From Comamonadaceae bacterium UBA4962 (GTDB lineage: Bacteria > Pseudomonadota > Gammaproteobacteria > Burkholderiales > Burkholderiaceae_C), in contig DHAE01000019.1 of the NCBI GenBank assembly GCA_002397315.1, forward strand, positions 79,757-143,756: a stretch of 64,000 nucleotides of DNA, written 5' to 3'. The stretch's first letter is position 1, and each line of letters begins with the position of its first letter. The position numbers and the translations under genes were made by a program. Under the pieces are notes generated by a model. That model did not search any database. It was given only the letters and a program-made list of their open reading frames with translations, and was not told the origin of the DNA. Positions 52,992-60,698 of the stretch are shown here, piece by piece.

Positions 52992-53579
52992 TTAACCGGG
53001 GGGCGGCGGCACGAGGGGATGGCGGGGCGGTGCATCGCCGGGCGCCTCCCGGACGGCCGCGATGCGCTGCACGAAGCGTTCCGGCGACGGCAGGAAGCCG
53101 TCCTCGTAGGCCACGGTCCTCAGACCCGCGCAGGCGCCCAGCAGTTCCCCGGGTTCGAGCAGAAAGTCCGGCCGCGACGGCCGGCCCACGGTGCCGTTGC
53201 CGTGCGCGAAGGTCTCGTAGAGCAGCACGCCACCGGGCGCCACGCTCTGCACCAGGGTGGGCAGCAGCGGGCGCCAGAGGTAGTGGGTGACCACGACGGC
53301 GTCGAAGCGACGCCCGGCGAACGGCCAGGGGCCCTGCTCGATGTCGGCGCAGACCAGCTCGCCCAGGCCCGCCAGCGCGGCGACGTCCTGCGCGGAGCGG
53401 TCCACCCCGGCCACGGCATGCCCGCGCGCATGGAACCAGCGCAGATGGCGGCCGCCGCCGCAGGCGACGTCCAGTACGCGGCCATGGGGCGGCACCAGAT
53501 GGGCCCAGCGCACGATCCAGTCGGAAGGCACGCCGTGGCCAGGCGGGCCGGCGCGCGGGAGAAGAGGGGAGGGCTGCAT
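52992..53579 (-). CDS. Class I SAM-dependent methyltransferase
   Basis: A 195-residue protein with the Rossmann methyltransferase core. Motif I GRVLDVACGGGRHLRWF (residues about 33-49) binds S-adenosylmethionine, followed by AVAGVDRSAQ (motif II), CADIEQGPWPF and FDAVVVTHYLWRPLL. The substrate is unknown; short proteins of this type include TehB-like tellurite or small-thiol methyltransferases. No Shine-Dalgarno is visible near ATG 53579. It lies 62 bases upstream of dapA in the same direction, but its role in lysine synthesis is unlikely. Confidence 0.85.
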   Translation of the reverse strand: MQPSPLLPRAGPPGHGVPSDWIVRWAHLVPPHGRVLDVACGGGRHLRWFHARGHAVAGVDRSAQDVAALAGLGELVCADIEQGPWPFAGRRFDAVVVTHYLWRPLLPTLVQSVAPGGVLLYETFAHGNGTVGRPSRPDFLLEPGELLGACAGLRTVAYEDGFLPSPERFVQRIAAVREAPGDAPPRHPLVPPPPG

Positions 53580-53635
53580 GGCGAAGGTCGGCGGGACGCG
53601 GGACGTGGGCCCGGGACGGACCCGCGATGGCTTCG

Positions 53636-53809
53636 TCAGAAGCAGGACCAGACCTGGTCCGCCATCATGACCACGAAGCCGGGCTCCGCGTACAGCGCGA
53701 AGGCGGCGGAGAGCGCCGCGGCGGCCGCGACGGCCATGGCCAGCCGCCGTTTCCAGGCGGGACGGCGCGGGGCGGACACGGGCCGGGAAGTGTCGACCAT
53801 GGTGCGCAT
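53636..53809 (-). CDS. Small single-pass membrane protein
   Basis: A 57-residue protein: a basic N-terminus (PRRPAWKRR), one helix of about 20 hydrophobic residues (LAMAVAAAAALSAAFALY) and a short tail EPGFVVMMADQVWSCF. Similar tiny proteins occur beside transporters in related genomes, so it may be an accessory or assembly factor. Two starts are possible (53809 and 53800); the first begins 8 bases after the MFS stop, so it is translationally close to that gene. Function unknown. Confidence 0.6.
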   Translation of the reverse strand: MRTMVDTSRPVSAPRRPAWKRRLAMAVAAAAALSAAFALYAEPGFVVMMADQVWSCF

Positions 53810-53817
53810 GCCGTGGC

Positions 53818-55065
53818 TCACACGGTGGCGCCCGCCCGGGCGGGGGAGCGCACGATCGGCGATTCGCGCACCGGAAGGTTGATGAGGCCGGCCGCGATGC
53901 CCAGGCCGATGGCCAGGTACCAGACCACGTCGTAGCTGCCGGTGCGGTCGTAGAGGTAGCCGCCGAGCCAGACGCCCAGGAAACTGCCGATCTGGTGGCT
54001 GAAGAACACGAACCCACCCAGCATCGAGAGGTGCTGCACACCGAAGATCTGCGCCACCGTCGCGTTGGTGGGCGGCACGGTGGAGAGCCACAGGAAGCCG
54101 ATCACCGCCGAGAACACGTAGACCGACGCGGGCGTGAGCGGCGCGAGCAGGAACACCGTGATCGCCACCGCGCGGGCGAAATAGATGAAGGCCAGGATGT
54201 GCCGGCGCGCCATGCGCTGGCCGAGCGTGCCGGCGATGTAGGTGCCGAAGACGTTGAAGAGGCCGATGAGGGCCAGCGCGTAGCTCGCCACCTGGGGCGA
54301 GAGGCCGTGGTCCTTGAGGTAGCTCGGCATGTGCACGCCGATGAACACCACCTGGAAGCCGCAGACGAAATAACCGGCCGTGAGCAGCAGGAAGCTGGGG
54401 TAGCGCAGGGCCTCGGAGAGGGCCTCGCCCACGGTCTGGCCGCGCGGCGCGCGCGCGGTACCGGCGGTGCCCGTGGCCGCGCGCCCGAACCCCGGCTCGC
54501 GCAGGCCGAAGGCGATCGGCACGATCAGCAGCACCATCACCGACAGCGCAAGCAGCGATTCCTGCCAGCCCAGGCGCGCGATGAGCTGCCCTTCCACCGG
54601 CACCATGAGGAACTGCCCGAACGAGCCCGCGGCCGCCGCGACCCCCATGGCCCAGGAGCGCTTCTCCGCCGGGATCTGCCGCCCGAGCACGCCGTAGATC
54701 ACGGCATAGGTGGTGCCGGCCTGGGCCGCGCCGATCAGCACGCCCGCGGTGAGCGCGAACAGCAGCGGAGTGGGGGAGAGCGCCATGCCGACCAGGCCCG
54801 CGGCGTAGAGCACCGCGCCGCCGATCAGCACCCGGAAGGCGCCGAAGCGGTCGGCCGCCATGCCCGCGAAGATGCCGAACAGGCCCCAGGCGAGGTTCTG
54901 CACGGCGATCGCCAGCGCGAAGCTCTGGCGCGTCCAGCCCATGTCCTGGGTGATGGGCTGCAGCCACAGGCCGAAGCCGTGTCGGATGCCCATCGAGAGC
55001 GTGACGATGGCCGCGCCGCAGGCGAGGACCTGCGCCATGGAGAGCTTGGGGGTTTCGGAGGACAT
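53818..55065 (-). CDS. MFS transporter, OFA/YhhS-like group
   Basis: A 415-residue inner-membrane protein with 12 hydrophobic segments and a central cytoplasmic loop near 190-215. N-terminal MAQVLACGAAIVTLSMGIRHGFGLWLQP and the loop RFGAFRVLIGGA (motif A-like between TM2 and TM3) are typical; FVFFSHQIGSFLGVWLGGYLYD is the C-terminal hallmark of this group, often called a monocarboxylate or unknown-substrate MFS. The substrate cannot be assigned. It is followed 8 bases later by the small membrane protein gene and is divergent from parE. Confidence 0.9.
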   Translation of the reverse strand: MSSETPKLSMAQVLACGAAIVTLSMGIRHGFGLWLQPITQDMGWTRQSFALAIAVQNLAWGLFGIFAGMAADRFGAFRVLIGGAVLYAAGLVGMALSPTPLLFALTAGVLIGAAQAGTTYAVIYGVLGRQIPAEKRSWAMGVAAAAGSFGQFLMVPVEGQLIARLGWQESLLALSVMVLLIVPIAFGLREPGFGRAATGTAGTARAPRGQTVGEALSEALRYPSFLLLTAGYFVCGFQVVFIGVHMPSYLKDHGLSPQVASYALALIGLFNVFGTYIAGTLGQRMARRHILAFIYFARAVAITVFLLAPLTPASVYVFSAVIGFLWLSTVPPTNATVAQIFGVQHLSMLGGFVFFSHQIGSFLGVWLGGYLYDRTGSYDVVWYLAIGLGIAAGLINLPVRESPIVRSPARAGATV

Positions 55066-55175
55066 CCGGCGAATGTAGCCAAAAGCGCCGCGCGCCGCTC
55101 GCGGGCCGGTACGGGTAAACCCGTGCCGCGCACGGGCGACTGTCTTTCCATCCAGTGCCGCCGTGCACGCCGCAC

Positions 55176-55181
55176 TACAAT
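55176..55181 (+). promoter_or_regulatory. -10-like box close to the parE start
   Basis: TACAAT lies eight bases before the parE ATG at 55190, without a Shine-Dalgarno. The distance implies a transcript beginning at or near the start codon. Confidence 0.45.
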
Positions 55182-55189
55182 CCGCGCCC

Positions 55190-57172
55190 ATGGCAGCCAA
55201 ACCCTCTTCCGTCTCGCCCAGCGAATATTCCGAAGGTTCGATCCGCGTGCTCAAGGGCCTGGAGCCCGTGAAGCAGCGGCCGGGCATGTACACGCGCACC
55301 GACAACCCGCTGCATATCATCCAGGAAGTGCTCGACAACGCAGCCGACGAGGCGCTGGCCGGGCACGGCAAGCGCATCAAGGTCACCCTGCATGCCGACG
55401 GCTCCGTCGGCATCGAGGACGACGGCCGCGGCATTCCGTTCGGCCTGCACCCCGAGGAGAAGGCCCCGGTGATCGAGCTGGTCTTCACGCGTCTGCATGC
55501 GGGCGGCAAGTTCGACAAGGGCAAGGGCGGCGCCTACAGCTTCTCGGGCGGCCTGCACGGCGTGGGCGTCTCGGTCACCAACGCGCTCGCGCTGCGGCTG
55601 GAGGCCTCCACCCACCGCGAGGGGCAGATCGCGCGCCTCGTGTTCGAGGGCGGCGACGTCACCGAGCCGCTCACGGCCCGGCCGCTGGCCGCGGGCGAGC
55701 GCCGCCAGGGCACGACGGTGCGCGTGTGGCCGGACGGCAAGTACTTCGAATCGACCGCGCTGCCCATGGGCGAGCTGGTCCACCTGCTGCGCAGCAAGGC
55801 CGTGCTGATGCCGGGCGTGACGGTGTCACTCGTCAACGAGAAGACGAAGGAAACGCAGACCTGGCAGTACAAGGGGGGCCTGCGCGACTACCTCGGCCAG
55901 AACCTTTCGCACGATCCGGTGATCCCTCTCTTCGAGGGCGAAGGCTATGCCGACCGGCACAGTGAGAACTTCGCCGAAGGCGAAGGCGCCGCGTGGTGCG
56001 TGGCCTTCACCGAGGAAGGCCAACCCATGCGCGAGAGCTACGTCAACCTGATTCCCACGAGCGCGGGCGGCACGCACGAGAGCGGGCTGCGCGACGGCCT
56101 GTTCAATGCCGTCAAGAGCTTCATCGAGCTGCATTCGCTTTTACCGAAGGGCGTGAAGCTGCTGCCCGAGGACGTGTTCGCGCGTGCCTCGTACGTGCTC
56201 TCGGCCAAGGTGCTGGACCCGCAGTTCCAGGGCCAGATCAAGGAGCGGCTCAATTCGCGCGACGCCGTGCGCCTGGTGAGCGGCTTCGTGCGGCCGGCGC
56301 TCGAGCTGTGGCTGCACCAGCACGTCGACTACGGCAAGAAGCTCGCCGAACTCGCCATCAAGGCCGCGCAGACCCGCCAGAAGGCGGGCCAGAAGGTCGA
56401 GAAGAAGAAGGGTTCCGGCGTGGCCGTGCTGCCCGGCAAGCTCACCGATTGCGAAAGCCGCGACCTCTCGCACAACGAGGTGTTCCTGGTGGAGGGCGAC
56501 TCCGCCGGCGGCAGCGCCAAGATGGGCCGCGACAAGGAATGCCAGGCCGTGCTGCCGCTGCGCGGCAAGGTGCTCAACACCTGGGAGGTGGACCGCGACC
56601 GGCTGTTCGCCAACACCGAAATCCACGACATCTCCGTGGCGCTGGGCGTGGATCCGCACGGCCCCAACGACACGCCGGACCTCTCCGGCCTGCGCTACGG
56701 CAAGGTCTGCATCCTGTCGGACGCCGACGTGGACGGCTCGCACATCCAGGTGCTGCTGCTCACGCTGTTCTTCCGCCACTTCCCCAAGCTGATCGAGACC
56801 GGCCACATCTACGTGGCGCGGCCCCCGCTCTACCGCGTGGACGTGCCGGCGCGCGGCAAGAAGCCGGCCTCGAAGGTGTATGCGCTGGACGACGGCGAGC
56901 TGGAGGCGATCCTCGACAAGTGCGCCAAGGACGGCGTGGCGCGCGAGAAGTGCCAGATCAGCCGCTTCAAGGGCCTGGGCGAGATGAACGCCGAGCAACT
57001 GTGGGAAACCACGCTCAACCCCGACACCCGCCGCCTGCTGCCCGTGCAGCTGGGCGTGATGGGTTTCGCCGAGACCGAGGGCCTGATCACCAAGCTCATG
57101 GGCAAGGGCGAGGCGGCCGCGCGCCGCGAGCTCATGGAACTGCACGGCGACGCCGTGGACGTGGACATCTGA
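55190..57172 (+). CDS. parE: DNA topoisomerase IV subunit B
   Basis: A 660-residue ATPase subunit of topoisomerase IV, which unlinks daughter chromosomes. The GHKL site is IIQEVLDNAADEALAG with Glu46 and Asn50, then DDGRGIP and GLHGVGVSVTNAL; the transducer follows; the TOPRIM part has VEGDSAGGSAK and SDADVDGSHIQVLLLTLFFRHF. The compact length and missing GyrB insert mark ParE rather than GyrB. It is the first of the parE-slt-parC operon; the next gene starts 4 bases after its stop. A TACAAT lies close to the start, suggesting a leaderless transcript. Confidence 0.97.
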   Translation: MAAKPSSVSPSEYSEGSIRVLKGLEPVKQRPGMYTRTDNPLHIIQEVLDNAADEALAGHGKRIKVTLHADGSVGIEDDGRGIPFGLHPEEKAPVIELVFTRLHAGGKFDKGKGGAYSFSGGLHGVGVSVTNALALRLEASTHREGQIARLVFEGGDVTEPLTARPLAAGERRQGTTVRVWPDGKYFESTALPMGELVHLLRSKAVLMPGVTVSLVNEKTKETQTWQYKGGLRDYLGQNLSHDPVIPLFEGEGYADRHSENFAEGEGAAWCVAFTEEGQPMRESYVNLIPTSAGGTHESGLRDGLFNAVKSFIELHSLLPKGVKLLPEDVFARASYVLSAKVLDPQFQGQIKERLNSRDAVRLVSGFVRPALELWLHQHVDYGKKLAELAIKAAQTRQKAGQKVEKKKGSGVAVLPGKLTDCESRDLSHNEVFLVEGDSAGGSAKMGRDKECQAVLPLRGKVLNTWEVDRDRLFANTEIHDISVALGVDPHGPNDTPDLSGLRYGKVCILSDADVDGSHIQVLLLTLFFRHFPKLIETGHIYVARPPLYRVDVPARGKKPASKVYALDDGELEAILDKCAKDGVAREKCQISRFKGLGEMNAEQLWETTLNPDTRRLLPVQLGVMGFAETEGLITKLMGKGEAAARRELMELHGDAVDVDI

Positions 57173-57176
57173 AGCC

Positions 57177-58034
57177 ATGGCGGCGCGGCGCTCCAGTGGT
57201 GATGCGGTGGCGGCGGGGCTGCGGCGGCGGGCGGCTGCCGGCGCGCGCGCGGCCGCGCTGGTGCTGGCGCTCTGGCTGCCGATGCAATGGGCGCATGCGG
57301 ACCTCTGGGCCTACGTGGACGACCGCGGCGTGACCCATTTCGCGGCCGAGCGCATCGACGAGCGCTACAGCCTGTTCTTCCGCGGCGACGTGTTCGATTC
57401 CACCAAGGACGGGCGGACCGCGGGCACGGGCATGGGCCTCGTGCCGCCCGGTGCGGCGCCCGGGGCCACGCCGGAGAGCGCGCGGCGGCTGGCCTATTTC
57501 GACATCGCGCCCGAAGTGAAGCGCGTGAAGCACTTCCTGCGCGCCTCGGCGAACCGGCACGGGCTCGACTACGAACTGCTGCAGGCGGTGATCGCCACCG
57601 AATCGGGGTTCGACCCGCAGGCCGTGTCGCCGCGCGGCGCGGTGGGACTCATGCAGGTGATGCCGGCCACGGCCGAACGCTTCGGCGTGGCGCGCGAGGC
57701 CAAGCGTTCGGTGGAGCAGAAGCTCACCGACCCGGGCACCAACGTGGCGGCCGGCGCGCGCTACCTGCGCCACCTGATCGACCTCTTCGAGGGCCGGCTG
57801 GACCTGGCCCTGGCGGCCTACAACGCGGGCGAGGGGGCCGTGCAGCGCGCCGGCCGCCGCATTCCCGCCTACCGCGAAACGCAGAACTACGTGAAGAGCG
57901 TGCTCGGGCTGTACGCGCTGCTCAAGCCCGCCGCCGTGGCGCCCGCGCCGCCGCCGGTGGCCGCGGGGCGCGGAGCCGCCGCAGGCCGCGTGCGCATGGA
58001 ACTGGCGGCGCCGCTGGCGCAGGGCGCGCCCTGA
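57177..58034 (+). CDS. Lytic transglycosylase, SLT family
   Basis: A 285-residue periplasmic enzyme that cuts peptidoglycan strands. The N-terminus is basic with a signal-like hydrophobic stretch (ALVLALWLPMQWAHA, cleavage about residue 41). The SLT domain has the catalytic Glu in VIATESGFDPQAVSPRGAVGLMQVMPATAERFGV and the end AALAYNAGEGAV-type motif (LALAAYNAGEGAVQRAGRRIPAYRETQNYV). It starts 4 bases after parE and 61 bases before parC, so a cell-wall gene is built into the topoisomerase operon. The role may link wall opening to chromosome segregation, but that is speculation. Confidence 0.9.
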   Translation: MAARRSSGDAVAAGLRRRAAAGARAAALVLALWLPMQWAHADLWAYVDDRGVTHFAAERIDERYSLFFRGDVFDSTKDGRTAGTGMGLVPPGAAPGATPESARRLAYFDIAPEVKRVKHFLRASANRHGLDYELLQAVIATESGFDPQAVSPRGAVGLMQVMPATAERFGVAREAKRSVEQKLTDPGTNVAAGARYLRHLIDLFEGRLDLALAAYNAGEGAVQRAGRRIPAYRETQNYVKSVLGLYALLKPAAVAPAPPPVAAGRGAAAGRVRMELAAPLAQGAP

Positions 58035-58095
58035 CTTTTCGAACGACACCGCGGCGCACCGGCTGCCGCGTTTTTCTCTCCATCCTTTCCCACGC

Positions 58096-60453
58096 ATGAG
58101 CGACAACGACCAACCCACCCTCGACTTCACCCAGCCCGCGTCCGACGACCAGCTCGGCCTGGCCGGCTACGCGCAGCGCGCCTACCTGGAGTACGCGCTC
58201 TCGGTGGTGAAGGGCCGCGCGCTGCCGGACGTGTGCGACGGCATGAAGCCGGTGCAGCGCCGCATCCTCTTCGCCATGGAGCGCATGGGCCTGGCCTATG
58301 GCGGCCCCACGCGCAACGTGCCGGCCAAGCCCGTGAAGAGCGCCCGCGTGGTGGGCGACGTGCTGGGCCGCTTCCATCCGCACGGCGACCAGTCGGCCTA
58401 CGACGCGCTGGTGCGGCTCGCGCAGGATTTCAGCCAGCGCTATCCGCTCATCGACGGGCAGGGCAACTTCGGCAGCCGCGACGGCGACGGCGCCGCGGCC
58501 ATGCGCTACACCGAGGCGCGGCTCACGCGCATCGCCAGCCTGCTGCTCGACGAGATCGACCAGGGCACGGTCGATTTCGTGCCCAACTACGACGGCTCCA
58601 CCGAGGAGCCGCGTCAGCTGCCCGCGCGCCTGCCGTTCGCGCTGCTCAACGGCGCGAGCGGCATCGCCGTGGGCCTGGCCACCGAGATTCCGAGCCACAA
58701 CCTGCGCGAGATCGCCGACGCCTGCGTGGCGCTGGTGAAGAACCCGAAGCTCGCCGACGAGGAACTCGCCGCGATGGTGCCGGGCCCGGACTACCCCGGC
58801 GGCGGCCAGATCATCAGCAGCCCCGGCGACATCCAGGACGCCTACCGCACGGGGCGCGGCAGCCTCAAGGTGCGCGCGCGCTGGAAGATCGAGGACCTGG
58901 CGCGCGGCCAGTGGCAGATGGTGGTCACCGAACTGCCGCCCGGCGTCTCCGCGCAGAAGGTGCTCGAAGAGATCGAGGAACTCACCAACCCCAAGGTCAA
59001 GGCCGGCAAGAAGGCGCTTTCGCAGGAGCAGACGCAGCTCAAGGCCACCGTGCTAGGCGTGCTGGACGTGGTGCGCGACGAGTCGAGCAAGGACGCGCCC
59101 GTGCGCATCGTGTTCGAGCCCAAGACCGGCAAGGTGCCGCAGCAGGAGCTGATCACCACGCTGCTCGCGCACACCAGCCTGGAGACCTCCGCGCCGATCA
59201 ACCTGACCATGGTGGGCCTGGACGGCAAGCCCGTGCAGAAGTCGCTGCGGCGCATGCTGGAGGAGTGGATCGCCTTCCGCCAGCAGACCATCACGCGGCG
59301 CAGCCGGCACCGCCTCGCCAAGGTGCTGGACCGCATCCACATCCTCGAAGGGCGGCAGACCGTGCTGCTCAACATCGACGAGGTGATCGCGATCATCCGC
59401 ACGGCCGACGAGCCCAAGGCCGCGCTGATCGAGCGCTTCCGCCTCTCGGACCGGCAGGCCGAGGACATCCTGGAAATCCGGCTGCGCCAGCTCGCGCGGC
59501 TCGAAGCGATCAAGATCGAGCAGGAGCTCAAGGAACTGCGCGAGGAGCAGGGCAAGCTCGAAGACATCCTCGCCAACCCCGCCTCGCTGCGCCGCCTGAT
59601 GGTGCGCGAAATCGAGCAGGACGCGAAGCAGTTCGCCGACGCGCGCCGCACCCTCATCCAGGCCGACAAGCGCGCCACCGCCGAAGTGAAGGTGGTCGAC
59701 GAGCCCGTGACGGTGGTGGTCTCGCAGAAGGGCTGGGTGCGCGCGCGCCAGGGCCACGGCCACGATGCCGGCACCTTCGCGTTCAAGGCGGGCGACGCGC
59801 TCTACGGCACCTTCGAATGCCGCACCGTCGACACGCTCATCGCCTTCGGCAGCAACGGCCGGGTGTATTCGGTGGCGGTTGCGCAATTGCCCGGCGCGCG
59901 CGGCGACGGCCAGCCGATCACCACGCTGATCGACCTGGAGGCCGGCACGCAGCCGGTGCATTACTTCGCCGGACCGGCCAATGCGGCGCTGCTGCTCGCG
60001 GGCTCGGGCGGCTACGGCTTCATCGCCGCCGTGGAGCACATGACCGCGCGCAACCGCGGCGGCAAGGCGTTCATCTCGCTGGGCGAGGGCGAGCAGCTCT
60101 GCCGGCCGTCGCACGCGGCGTTCACGAACGGCAGCCAGCCGCTGGCGCCGGCCACGCACGTGTGCTGCGCTTCGGCGGGCGGTCGCATCCTGACCTTCGA
60201 GATCGCCGAACTCAAGCAGATGGCCAACGGCGGCCGGGGTCTGATGCTCATCGACCTGGAGCCCAAGGACACCCTGGCCGGCGCGGCGGCGTACACGCGC
60301 AGCGTGCGCATCGCGGGCGTGGGCCGCGGCGGCAAGGAGCGCGACGAGACGCTGGAGATCCGCAGCCTGAACAATGCGCGCTTCCCGCGCGGGCGCAAGG
60401 GCAAGGCCGCGGATCTGGGCTTCAAGCCGAACGCGGTGCAGCGCGTCGAGTAA
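58096..60453 (+). CDS. parC: DNA topoisomerase IV subunit A
   Basis: A 785-residue DNA-cutting subunit of topoisomerase IV. The active Tyr138 lies in AMRYTEARL, and the core starts LEYALSVVKGRALPDVCDGMKPVQRRIL. In the quinolone region the sequence is HPHGDQSAYDAL, with Gln99 where E. coli has Ser80 and Asp103 where it has Glu84. The C-terminal part (about 520-770) has blades of the beta-pinwheel, with VTVVVSQKGWVRARQGHG and similar repeats, and lacks the GyrA box QRRGGKG, as expected for ParC. It follows slt and ends before a strong terminator. Confidence 0.97.
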   Translation: MSDNDQPTLDFTQPASDDQLGLAGYAQRAYLEYALSVVKGRALPDVCDGMKPVQRRILFAMERMGLAYGGPTRNVPAKPVKSARVVGDVLGRFHPHGDQSAYDALVRLAQDFSQRYPLIDGQGNFGSRDGDGAAAMRYTEARLTRIASLLLDEIDQGTVDFVPNYDGSTEEPRQLPARLPFALLNGASGIAVGLATEIPSHNLREIADACVALVKNPKLADEELAAMVPGPDYPGGGQIISSPGDIQDAYRTGRGSLKVRARWKIEDLARGQWQMVVTELPPGVSAQKVLEEIEELTNPKVKAGKKALSQEQTQLKATVLGVLDVVRDESSKDAPVRIVFEPKTGKVPQQELITTLLAHTSLETSAPINLTMVGLDGKPVQKSLRRMLEEWIAFRQQTITRRSRHRLAKVLDRIHILEGRQTVLLNIDEVIAIIRTADEPKAALIERFRLSDRQAEDILEIRLRQLARLEAIKIEQELKELREEQGKLEDILANPASLRRLMVREIEQDAKQFADARRTLIQADKRATAEVKVVDEPVTVVVSQKGWVRARQGHGHDAGTFAFKAGDALYGTFECRTVDTLIAFGSNGRVYSVAVAQLPGARGDGQPITTLIDLEAGTQPVHYFAGPANAALLLAGSGGYGFIAAVEHMTARNRGGKAFISLGEGEQLCRPSHAAFTNGSQPLAPATHVCCASAGGRILTFEIAELKQMANGGRGLMLIDLEPKDTLAGAAAYTRSVRIAGVGRGGKERDETLEIRSLNNARFPRGRKGKAADLGFKPNAVQRVE

Positions 60454-60520
60454 GAGCGCGTCGCCGGAACCGGTTCGCCGGGTTCGTGAGCCGCTTCAGG
60501 TCCGTGCCTGTGTTCCCGAA

Positions 60521-60548
60521 GGCCGCCATCGCCATGGCGGCCTTTTTT
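60521..60548 (+). terminator. Intrinsic terminator after parC
   Basis: GGCCGCCAT (60521-60529) pairs with ATGGCGGCC (60534-60542) around a 4-base loop and is followed by six T (60543-60548). It lies 67 bases after the parC stop and ends the parE-slt-parC operon. The rest of the 245-base gap before the chemoreceptor gene holds no other gene that I can support. Confidence 0.92.
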
Positions 60549-60698
60549 GTTGCGCCGCCGCATCGCGCGTCTGGAATGGTGTAAACGCGCATTGGTGTTT
60601 CGGCAGGGTTGGGTGCACCATCCGCGGGACGCGAACACGGAGAGGCTGCGGCGACTCCAGCCGCACTGTCTGCCGTGGGGTCGCGCAGGAGCCGCCGC

